From Drosophila persimilis (lineage: Eukaryota > Arthropoda > Insecta > Diptera > Drosophilidae): a stretch of DNA of 64,000 bases. Shown one piece after another: positions 49,433-59,155 of the stretch (within the stretch, counting starts at the first letter, position 1; the number at the start of each line of letters is the position of its first letter). The position numbers and the translations under genes are program-made. Under the pieces are notes generated by a model. It was not told the DNA's origin, made no database searches, and saw only the letters and a list, made by a program, of their open reading frames with translations. Location of the stretch: the NCBI RefSeq assembly GCF_003286085.1, contig NW_020825340.1, positions 1,426,001 to 1,490,000 of the forward strand. Reading direction: 5' to 3'.

Positions 49433-49673
49433 AGTGTGAAATGTTCACGTATCGTGACCTCAAACAAGGGCCAATAGCGGCCAGAATCACAGCCACAAAC
49501 AGGTGGAATAACAACTTGAGATTATACTGCCGATTCAGAGTGCGGCATAGCTCACGGAACTGTGCCATGGGCGACACCTGTCCGGCCTCCAAGGGAGGAG
49601 CGTTGTTCTCCGGTTGATCGTGGAACTGGTTCACTGTCGGATAGAGCGTGCTCCTGAGGGTTGTGGTTCTGTG
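49431..49673 (-). CDS. 3' end of an unidentified gene for a tail-anchored-like protein (partial)
   Basis: A minus-strand frame without repeats runs to a TAA at 49431 that overlaps AATAAA. It has strong coding bias at third positions. The C-terminus reads QFRELCRTLNRQYNLKLLFH, then a hydrophobic stretch LFVAVILAAIGPCL and a short tail RSRYVNISH, the layout of a single membrane span near the end. The first ATG in frame is at 49568 and would give a 45-residue protein; the frame is open upstream to 49673, but the nearest acceptor there lacks a pyrimidine tract. I do not recognise the family. It is head to head with, and partly overlaps, the Ste24-like fragment on the other strand, suggesting either two divergent genes or a rearrangement joining two gene pieces. 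Confidence 0.45.
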   Translation of the reverse strand, partial: HRTTTLRSTLYPTVNQFHDQPENNAPPLEAGQVSPMAQFRELCRTLNRQYNLKLLFHLFVAVILAAIGPCLRSRYVNISH

Positions 49674-49686
49674 CTACCTCCACCAG

Positions 49687-49921
49687 GAGCCGCCGCGCCA
49701 GATGAGAGCCGTGATGTCGCCAGCGTCCTTTCTGGAGGCCAAGAACACGCCGAACACGGAAATGCACGCCGTGGATCTTCAGCTAATGGGCTACGTGTTC
49801 GATGCGATCTTCAGCTGCATTGAGCTCTACTTCGGGGTCTTCCACACCCTGTGGGACCGGACCATGGCCCTGTACGGGAATGTGGGCACATACCGCCGGA
49901 TGTTCCTGCTCTCCAACCCAA
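49687..49921 (+). pseudogene. Ste24-like CAAX prenyl protease N-terminal fragment
   Basis: After a fair acceptor (CTACCTCCACCAG|GAG) a 78-codon frame reads EPPRQMRAVMSPASFLEA... and then a membrane-like ...IELYFGVFHTLWDRTMALYG. High GC at third codon positions marks it as real coding sequence. The pattern (MSxxxFxxAK, about 25 residues, then ELYFG..xxLW) matches the N-terminal domain of Ste24/ZMPSTE24 (Peptidase_M48_N), an ER membrane zinc protease that trims prenylated proteins. That match is from my knowledge of the human protein. The rest of the protein, including the HEXXH zinc motif, is absent from the window, and the frame runs into noncoding sequence at a weak GT (49922). It is therefore an isolated exon or a truncated duplicate, and I call it a fragment rather than a working gene. 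Confidence 0.5.
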
Positions 49922-51624
49922 GTATAATTATAGCCAATGCACACGCTTTTGGTCATCGAAAATTGGTAGCCCCGACTGAATGTGGATGTGTTTAATTAGA
50001 GATTGCATTGGCCAGATGATTTATTCATAGAATCAGCACTCCAATCCCAACCTTTCCGACTTTATTAATTGCCTTCGTAATGTATTTTTGTTTTTTTTTC
50101 TGTGTTGGGCCTGTTCTGGGGCTTTGTTTCATTTATATTTCTGGTGCGCTTTCGGGCTTTTCCTCGTCGTGGAAAAAGGTGTGCAATTATTTATTTGCAT
50201 AGAGAAGAACTTCGAAACGGGAAAATGGCACGTAAAAATGTATTTAATTATAATTATTGCGCTTCTATTTGCCACCAGCCAGCATTCTCCTCCCTGTGCC
50301 TCGACTGGGCCTGGGCCTGGGCCTGGACTGGCGGCCTGGACTGTGCCATGGCTGGTTATTTCTTTCGTTTTATTGCCGGCCGCCAGTCGGGAAAATTATA
50401 GTAAATATAAATAATAAAACAAAGTGCTGTTGGGGCCGCTGCCGCTGCGTGGAGGCCGGGGGGCCGGGGGGCCGTGGGGCAGGCGAATGATAAAGTGCAT
50501 TAAAATGCACGCAAAGGAGGAGGCGGCCGGCCACGCCCAAAAAAACCGCAATTAAATTGCAGGGCACGCAACAGGACGCACGAGTCGATAAATTGTTTTC
50601 TTTTTTCTTTCTTTTTTTTTTTTGTTTTTTTTGTATATTTTTGCAAGAGTTTTTCTATAGCCAGCGTCCCTAGGCCCGACTCCATTCAGTTCCGAGTCCA
50701 GTTCCGAGTGGAGGACACTGGGTAGCCGCTTATTATCGCAGCTAAATTATGCAGAAGCCCCACAGAACACAGAACACCGAAGGACAGAAGGACAGCAGGA
50801 CACAGCAGGACACAGCAGGACAGAAGGAGAGCAGAACAGAGGTGCTCTTTTCTCTGTTCAACATTTGAAGGCGGTCGAAAGTCGTAAACTTTCCGTAAAC
50901 TCTGGAAAAGCGACTGGGAAATGGCCTTTTCTTAATGACTGCCAGATGGGGGACACTGTACCACAGGACCTGACGAATGAGGAGCTTGCAGTGCCCGTAG
51001 AGGGTACTGTACGATTCATTCAGATCGTGGACCAATCCCATTATAATGCTTATCCGTGTCGCAAATTAATTGAGGTCTTTTAATGGACTATCCCTTGGGG
51101 GAAACACCTCTAAAAGATGCAGCGGCAGCATCAGCGATCCCCATTTATGGATATTACTACATACTATTTTGAGCACAATCAAGAGCATCGATGTTCACGT
51201 TTTATGGCCCATTTAGAACAGCGAATAGACGCAAAGAGAAAAGGCCGATTTCCATGGCAGATACAGATACCAGCGTACCCAAAGTAGTTTACTCTTTTAA
51301 TAGGTCAGCTCTTGATCTTGTCTCGGCGATGACGATGGCGACGGCGGAGAAAGGCAGGCCAGGCGAAATATTCGTAACAAATGGTGTACTACTACCTTCT
51401 GTCCATTGTCCATTGTCCCCCATGTTAGTATGTATCCATCCGTACACATACATATATAGTCTGTATGTGGAGATCTCTGTCCCGACACCCGCTGGGCCAA
51501 CACGTACCCCAAATGGAACAGTAGCTGCAACAGATGATGGGGCGCAGAGGCAGAGGCAGAGGCACAGCGGCAGCGGTAGAGAGTCTTCCAGGTCCAGGTC
51601 CAGGTTCAAGTCTGTCCGATCAGT

Positions 51625-51651
51625 CCCCCCCCCCCCCCCCCCCCCCCCCCC
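51625..51651. repeat. poly-C homopolymer
   Basis: About 27 consecutive C residues, the longest homopolymer of its type here; the length may be uncertain. Confidence 0.9.
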
Positions 51652-52299
51652 TCCCCATCCACGGGCACAGGCACAGGCACATCCTCATCCTCGGGCCCCA
51701 TCTGCAACTCCGACTCCGACTCCATTCAGCGCATGTCATGTCTCGTATCTTTTGTGCTAATCGTAAATAACTGTCGAAATTTTTTGCTACTGTATGTGAT
51801 TTGCACATGGCAGGAGGATGAAAAGGAGTTGCGAAGTCGCTGTTTCCCCACAAAAACCCCCCTCTCCACCCCTCTCCACCCCACCCATACCTTATGCCTT
51901 ATGCCCTGGGGCCCGATGCTGGGGCAGAGTTGCTTTTTGGATGCTGTTCGCTGCCGCTGCGCCTTAAATGCGATCCTCTCTGGCCGATGTCGTTGTTTCT
52001 GTTGCTGTTGCTGTGCCTCTGCGGCTCTGTGGTTGTTATATCTGACGCTGCCAATCGTTGCGGCTGCACAGTGGCTGAGCCCGCGAGTTTTTTGATCAAA
52101 AATCAAAGTATTTCGATGGTTCGTTTTGGCCTTAAACTTTCAATTGCCTTTGACTTCAATTTGTCTTCAGATTTCAAAAAAGCCACGAGAGGGATATTTT
52201 GAAAGGAAAATGTTTTCACCTACATTCTGCCATTAATATGAAAATATTTGATTTCAATATATTTCATAAATACAAGATATATTTTTCATATTTAAATTT

Positions 52300-52830
52300 A
52301 ATTAATTTTCATTTGCATCATGTTATATTTTCATGATTTGAATATTTTTCATAAAAAAAAATCTATTTTCTATTTAGATGAAATGTATTTACCAAAAATT
52401 GAATAAAAGTACTATTTTTATTTGTAAGTATTTTATGTATCGATTAAAAGACTTTTTCTATTTTTTAGCTAAATTAATTTTCATTTACATCATTTTATAT
52501 TTTCATGATTAATGAAAAAAAAGGTTTTTCCTTTTTTATTTATTTATCTTGTTTATGTTTAGATGAAAAATATTTACCACAAACTAAATCCATGTATTTT
52601 ATTTATTGTAAAGTATTTTATGTTCCGATTAAAGGACCTTTTTCTTACCTGAAAATAAATAAAAGATTTAAATTAAATAAATTTTCATTTACATCATTTC
52701 ATAAATAATAAAATAAAAACAATAAAAAAAATAAAGTAAAAACAGAATAAAAAATATTTAGATGTTTTTCTATTTACATATATTTACCACAAATTTAATA
52801 AATGTATTATATTTATTTTATGTTTTTTTG
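52300..52830. repeat. AT-rich tandem array, about three units of 170-205 bases
   Basis: The landmark ATTTTCATTTRCATCA occurs at 52305, 52477 and 52681. Each is followed, at similar spacing, by TTTAGATG then TATTTACCA-AAA, and in the first two by GTATTTTATGT-CGATTAAA. The units are diverged but clearly related. Confidence 0.7.
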
Positions 52831-53696
52831 TACTTAAAAACCGAACATTTAATATATGTATTTAATTGTCGATTTTGGATTGAAGAAGTTGCAACTATAC
52901 CAAAACAGAGAAACAGAACGAATTTAAGACCAACAATGCCCCACTTTTCCTGCGAACGAATGGAGATTATATCGTGGAGATCTCTGCCGTGCAACACATG
53001 CCTCTAAGCCTCTGCATATATTTCTGACAGTGTCTTTCATCGACCTAATCCACTGTGATTCAGTTAGATGCGGGAAATGGGAATGGGGAATGGGCAATGG
53101 GGGAATGGGGAGTGGGGAAATGGGGGAATGGGGAATGGGCTGACTGGCTGTTCGGATGGTTGGGCTGTTGGTTGGATAGCTGGATGGCTGTTAAGGCCTC
53201 TTTATATGCGCACCTTAAAAAACAACAACAAGATGCTTAATGCTTTTTGTCTTTTTTTTCGCGTTGCCTCGTGAACGGGGCACACTTATTGCCACGCAGT
53301 CGAAGATACACACACACACACAGGCCCAGATACAGATGCAGAGGCAGAGATACAGATACATGGGGCATAGGCTCGAAACCGGAGTTGGAGTTGAAGCTTG
53401 GAGCTTGGCCTGGGTCCGACTCTGACTCTGGCACTGGCACTGGGGCTGGCACTGGGGCTGGCTCTGGGGCTGGGGTTTGAGTATTTTTTTTTTTGCTGTT
53501 GTTTGAGGCACAGCCAGAGCCGGAGTTGGAGCTGAAGCTGAAGCTGAAGCTGGAGTCGGAGGTGGAGGCACGACGAGAGTTGAGTAAAAAACATGTTTGG
53601 ATTTAATTCTTTTTATTTATTTTCACCGTCGTCGCTGGCTTTTTTCCATGTTGCTTTCTTTCTTTGCTTTTTGGACATGTATCTGCGAGATACTTT

Positions 53697-53727
<31 letters not shown>

Positions 53728-55628
53728 CTTTGCTGCTTGTGTGCCATGATGATGACGCTGACAAAGGTCTCCCCGCCCCCAGCCGCAGCCCCAGCCCCAG
53801 CTCCAGCCACAGCCTGAGCCTCAGCCTCAGCCTCAGCCCCGTTGCCGTTGCCGTTGCCATACGCGATTTTAATGAAGCACTTAAAAAGCATAAATGAAAA
53901 TAAAACCCAACAAAGGCAGGCAGACAGAGCAGAAGATAGCCTCAGTGCCGGTCCTCACAGACCCTGCCGCAGTCCGGGCCGATCCGCACAACGACAATTG
54001 ATGTGGATGGAGCCTGTGCCCGTGCCCGTGCCCGTGCCTGTGCCCGAGAGTCAGGCAGGGTCCGTCTCCGTCTCTGGGTCTGGGGTCTGGGTCCATGGGC
54101 CTGCGCCTGCAGTTGATGTGCGGCCGTCCCAGCAGCCTCAATCCATCTACAGATACATTACTTTTTACTGTCGAAGTTTGTCCCTCAGATGCGTAGATAC
54201 ACCACGCAAGTATCTCGGGGCTGGCCTGCCTGGGCTGCGCCTCAAATTAATTCTAATCTAGCAAATTACGGCGGACCATTTATGCAGTCATAAAAATTAA
54301 AGACGCCGCTCTCTCTCTCTCTCCCTCTCTCTCTGTCTTCCCCTCTTTGGCCGATAACAGAGTGCGTGTGCGTTCATTATGCGGCCCGGCGACGGGGGAA
54401 CCCATAGTTACACATCTCGCAGATACGCAGATACGCAGATACTCTACCCGTCCCCCATCCATCCCCATCCGCCCCCCCAAAACAGTAGCCAATAAAACGA
54501 CAAACATTAAAAACATTAACAGTCGCATTACCAATGGACAGGGGGCACGGGTCCGGCCCCGGGATTGATAGAGTCGCCATTGCGAGTCGCCAATTGTCAT
54601 TGTCGTTGAATAATTAAGCAGGGGCACGACACTCTCATCCTGGCGGGCCCCCGTCCCTAATCCGGGGCCAATTCATTGCTAAATTATTCCAACAAATGGA
54701 GCCCCGCTTGGCGGCCGCTCCTCTCCCTAATCAAATTGATTGCCGAATGATGCTTCGATGCCTCCTCCCAGCTTCGATATCTATTTATTTATGCCTATCA
54801 AAATGCACGTACGACCCATCGGTGACCTCAAATATGAAGTTCAGATGCCTCGCAGATCGATGATTGAGCTGTTACGAGTCTGTAGAGAGTATTAGGCATA
54901 CATATATCCTTCTCTGGGATCCAGTTCTGTTGATTCGGTAGGGTACGGATACGGATACGGGTACGGGTACTGTCCCCATGCCTTGAACCAATAGAGTTGA
55001 TCTTTCTCCACAGCATTCTGTGGAACTATCGTTAGGGGCGTCTGATCTGCTATTCATTGCCATTTTGGCACATCTACTACCATTCATTTGCACTAGAGGT
55101 TCATCTCTATTAAGATATATGTAGGGTTTAGCTTCCATTCCGTGCTAACCGGGAAGAGCAACCTTCTGAGATAGAACTCCTATCATCTCTCGTGTACCAG
55201 TCTTTGCCACCACTTACGCATCCGTTTGTCCACACAATTCGTTTGCCGAACACCCCACTAAATACTCGAGTGCCCCTACCGCCTACCTTACGCCGAATCT
55301 TGTTTGTTTTGCAGTTTCATTCGCTGCCTTGGTTGGTGAGCGGGAGGGGGAGCGGGAGGGGGAGGGGCAGTGGAGCCTCTGTGGGTCGCTGCTCTGCATC
55401 GGGGTCGGGGTCTGGGGCATTGAGTAAATGAACACTGCGTTGGGCTCTGCCTCTGCCCCTGCCTCTCCACTCCACGGCTCTGCGCCTACCTCTGCCAATG
55501 CACTTTCCGTCTCTGTCCCTCTCGCACTCACTCACTCACTCACTCACTGTGTAATTGTAGGTGGGTGAGAGCGAGAGGGTGTTGCAATTCTGTGCAGTTT
55601 TGCGAGTAGTTGCGGGTTCATTGCACGT

Positions 55629-55667
<39 letters not shown>

Positions 55668-55742
55668 CATAGTCTCGTTCACAGAGAGCTCCCAAAACGG
55701 ACAGCGACGAAACGACCCACCCACCGTCGGGCCGACTGTCGT

Positions 55743-55771
55743 TCGGTCGGTCGGTCGGTCGGTCGGTCGGT
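55743..55771. repeat. (CGGT)n tetranucleotide repeat
   Basis: Seven uninterrupted CGGT units about 1.1 kb upstream of the MADF gene; a 32-base CA run lies at 55633-55664. Confidence 0.95.
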
Positions 55772-55950
55772 TGCGTGTCGCCGCCTGATGTTTAGAGACC
55801 CGGCATCGGCATCGGCATCGGGGCATCGGTCTCCTCGCCTCTCCTCTCCACTCCTCACTCCCCTCTGCATCTGTGTATCCCCCGTGCCCGGTGCTTCGTC
55901 TCGGCCGGTCATCGTGGATTTCGCTCTGTTTGCGGACCTGCATTTTACTC

Positions 55951-56278
55951 TGCACTCGTAGCTGCTCTTTTGTTTCATGTTCGCTGCTGCTGCGTCGCGG
56001 AGAGCGCTTCTAATGCCGCTCTGGCACTGCCTCTCTGCCCGGCTCCAGAGCCACCTTCCCGTCGGCCGAAGAGCGATGGACGGAGGGACGGAGGGACGGA
56101 GGGCGAGTGCTCTGCGCTGCCTGTTGTTTATCGTCGCCTTTCATTTTCCTTCTTTTCTTTTCCTTTTTTTGCTTGTTTTTCGGTTTTTTGCAGCTCTCTG
56201 TCTTCTCTTCGGTGCTTCCATGAGCTTCGCTGCGGCACAACCTCTGCCGCTGCGCTCTGCCTCTGCCTCTGCCCCTGT

Positions 56279-56313
<35 letters not shown>

Positions 56314-56708
56314 CTCTTCTGTTTCCTTTTGTCTGTTTTGTTGTGTGCTCTTTGTCGTCTTATGGTCCCTTCGCCCCCTATACACCCTTTGCCAAAGCAC
56401 CCGCACCTACACAGACGTCGTTGTCGTTGTCGTCGTCGTCGTCGTCGTCTCTGCCTGTAGCTTTTTCTGCTCTGCCTGTGTTCTGCCGCTGCCGCTGTCG
56501 CTGCCTTTTTTTTTGCACATTCTGCCTGTTCTCTCTTCTCGCCTGCATTTTGTGTATCTCATCTCGTGTACGCTTTCGCTGCCTTTCCAATCTCTTCGTT
56601 CGGCATCCATCGCTGCGCCCCAACAACAACAACAACAACAACAAAAACAAAAAGAAGAGGTAGAAACAGCAACACCAATACGCCGCGCGTCGACGCCACC
56701 GCCGCCGC

Positions 56709-56739
<31 letters not shown>

Positions 56740-56821
56740 TCCGTCATTCGTTTTCTCTATTTTCCTCAATCGCTTTGCCTTTTCATTTTCAATTCGCATA
56801 TTTTTGCAACTCTACTTTCAG
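55951..56821 (+). other. upstream region of the MADF gene, likely 5' UTR and intron
   Basis: It is CT-, GTC- and GCT-rich, with overlapping open frames of 228 and 289 codons made of simple repeats, which I reject as genes. It ends at a good acceptor (CAACTCTACTTTCAG|TTA, exon from 56822), suggesting that the MADF gene has a noncoding first exon somewhere in or before this stretch. I could not place the transcription start. Confidence 0.4.
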
Positions 56822-56838
56822 TTATTCGCCGATAATTG

Positions 56839-57051
56839 ATGTCAAAGGACGCAGTGCTGTGCTCCGTCGTTGCTCCGTCCGTTCCGCCCAGACATCGCCG
56901 CCTCCGTAGGAGCCCCCGTACAATCCGCATCCTCCCGGACGACAAACATGCCCAAAGAGGATCCATTCGTGAATCGCGCCCAGCTGCTGAAGGCCATCAA
57001 GAAGTACCCGGAGATATGGGACTCCAACAACAAGCTGCACATGTGCCGTAG
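56839..57051 (+). CDS. upstream ORF overlapping the MADF start codon
   Basis: An ATG at 56839 in a weak context (T at -3) opens a 70-codon frame (MSKDAVLCSVVAPSVPPRHR...) that overlaps the main ATG at 56948 by about 100 bases in another frame. If the exon begins at 56822 as the acceptor suggests, scanning ribosomes meet this ATG first. It is probably regulatory rather than a functional protein. Confidence 0.3.
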   Translation: MSKDAVLCSVVAPSVPPRHRRLRRSPRTIRILPDDKHAQRGSIRESRPAAEGHQEVPGDMGLQQQAAHVP

Positions 57052-59155
57052 CGTCACGTCGCCCATGTGGACGGAGATCGCCGAGCAGTTCGGCGGCCAT
57101 GTACCGACAGGTGAGTCGATGCGGGTTGCCGCAGGGTGGCAGGGTTGGGTTTACCTATCTTTCCACTCCAGGCCAGGGCTGGCCACTCGATGGCCCTGGA
57201 CCAGGGCCTCGCGTTCGATTCTCGCCTGCGCCTGAGACCGGCGCGGATTTTTGCCGCTTGTTGCGCTCTTGCTCTCTTTCGTTCTTTCTTTTTGCTCTGC
57301 CTTCGCCGCGACGCTGTCTTTTGCTGTGTGTGACTGCACGAGAGTGTGGGTGCCTGGGCTAAAAATAGACACAGGGCACGCGGAACGGGGAACGGGGGAA
57401 TAGAGGAGAAGGGGATGGGGATGGGCCTGCGTTGGGGGAAATATTGACAAACTCTGACTGATACTCGGGATGTAATGCAAACAGAAGCACATTTCCTCTA
57501 AGATTATTTGAGATTGTCCGAAAATAGTTGTACAGCGCCCCCCCGTAACCCACATCCGATAAGATAAGAACTTTCAAGGCACCCATTTAATTATGGGAAT
57601 GAATCTTAACTCGAAAAACGAAAGCAGAGATCATAGATCGATATTAAATGAATATTTTGAATTTAATCGATAGAAAAACCGATTAATCGATCTCATGGCT
57701 CTTTTGGCTTATCGATTAAATAATATGTTTCCTCTTTCACCCGATCTCGTACCGCAGTTAAGCTCCAGTCGATCTGGAGCCAGATGAAGTACCACTACCA
57801 CAACCTGGTACACCGCCAGATCCTGCACAAGGAGCGCTTCAACACCAAGTGGGAGCACTTCGATCCCATGTCCTTCATGTACAACATCACCGTGGCCAAG
57901 ATCGTGGGCGCCCAGGCCAGCGGCAGTGCCTCCGATCCGCCCCCAACCGCCGACCAGCCGCTCCAACTGGCCGTCTCCCCGCCGGCGCTATCCAACCCAG
58001 CCCCCATAGCACAGCCGACTGCAGCGCCGCCGCCGCCGCTGCCCAGTGCATCCCATGGACGTGGACGTCCGAGCGGCAGCCTCAGCTGGTTGCACTCCCC
58101 CGTGCCGCCGCACTCGCCTGTGCCACAGTCGCCGCACCACCTGATGGGACAGCCGGCGCAGGCGCCACCGCCGCCGCTGCCTGGCCACGGCCTGTCGTAC
58201 ACCGCCTTCACTGGGCTCCTGCCCCCCGCTGCCGCTCCAGCGCAGCCCCCGGTCGCTCCACCGCGAAAGCTGGGCCGCCCCAGCTCGCTGCACAACAGCA
58301 TGCGGAGCCGCATCATCGACGCCATCAAGGCCCGTCCCTCGCTCTGGGCCGGGCGGCAGCGGAGCGAAAAGGGCCAGGGCCAGAGCCGCACCTCGGCCGT
58401 GTGGAAGGAGGCGGCCATCGAAATGGGACTAACGCCAAGTAAGTTGAGAACCGGAAGTGGGACTATAATGAGGGGATAATGATGGAAAGATCGGTGTTGA
58501 GGTAGGGGAAGGGGATTATCCATTCGATTGGCCAGAGTCAAGGACATTTTATTGGAGGCTTGACATGCCACCTCTGAGCCTTAGCGACCTCTGAGCGACC
58601 TAGGGCTAGCATCTGCCATCCTGCAGAGACTTTAAACACCCTACCTTTTCAGCTCTCATGCAGACCCGCTGGTCGATCATCAAGCAGCGGTACGTGGACG
58701 AACTGCAGAAGGAGCGTTACACCCAGTACTCGCATCAGGGATTCCGCTCCAACTGGGAGCACTTCGAGCGCATGTCCTTCATGCGCGACATCCTGCTGAA
58801 GAAGGTGGACGAGCGGGAGCAGACGCGCGAGCATATCCAGGAGATAGTCAGCGAGCAGCAGCAGCACCACCAGCACCAACAGGTGGGACAGCATCTACAG
58901 CACTACCGACCGCCGCCGGGCCTGCTTGGGCTCGCCGAGCATGCGCAGGACATGCCCATCGGGCTGGTCCAGCACCAGATGCCCCACCTCGAGGGGGTGC
59001 ACGTGCACCCATCGCTGGCCATGCACCCCCAGCATCCGCAGGCCATCCTAGCTGCCGGCGCCCGTCGCCGGGTCAAGCACGAGTCCGACCTGGAGTGGGA
59101 CCCATTCGAGATGATCCTACATGTCCATGGCACGGGCGAGCCGGCCGCCAACTGA
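56948..59155 (+). CDS. double-MADF-domain DNA-binding protein, 448 residues (exons 56948-57110, 57758-58438, 58653-59155)
   Basis: The start is the ATG at 56948 (CAAAC-ATG, a near-ideal fly context). Exon joins are CAG|GTGAGT to GTACCGCAG|TT and CCAA|GTAAGT to CCTTTTCAG|CT, both phase 1, and the frame closes at TGA 59153. The first MADF domain spans about residues 12-98 and the second about 237-329; each has the tryptophan spacing of the family (LLKAIKKYPEIWD and IIDAIKARPSLWA) and a shared ending, WEHFDPMSFM and WEHFERMSFM. Between them is a Pro/Ala-rich linker (about 105-230), and the C-terminus is Gln/His-rich, ending near EWDPFEMILHVHG. MADF domains bind DNA in fly regulators such as Adf-1, so a nuclear transcription role is likely. 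No BESS domain was seen. I do not assign a symbol. Intron 1 contains four ATCGAT motifs. Confidence 0.92.
57637..57716. promoter_or_regulatory. cluster of four ATCGAT motifs in MADF intron 1
   Basis: ATCGAT occurs at 57637, 57666, 57686 and 57711, each within a TATCGATT- or AATCGATA-like context. Such sites are recognised by DREF and BEAF-32 in Drosophila. They lie 40-120 bases before exon 2. Confidence 0.4.

Larger units (their letters stand above)
49922..55950. other. noncoding stretch with a tandem AT-rich island
   Basis: No supported gene. It contains a 27-base poly-C, an AT-rich tandem array at 52300-52830, GGGAATGG units at 53072-53140, a GCT run near 53705-53730, and CA and CGGT runs near 55.6-55.8 kb. 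Minus-strand 50830-51041 has a non-repetitive ATG-initiated frame (MGLVHDLNESYSTLYGH...) with mildly coding-like third positions but no recognisable family. Confidence 0.55.

Noticed and set aside
50742..51041. 99-codon minus-strand frame MGLVHDLNESYSTLYGH
   Set aside because: The start is plausible and the first half is non-repetitive, but the last third is a CAGGACACAG repeat and no family is recognised.
55970..56839. 289- and 228-codon plus-strand frames upstream of the MADF gene
   Set aside because: They consist mainly of translated GCT, GTC and CT repeats, overlap in two frames, and end at a splice acceptor. They are better explained as 5' UTR or intron.
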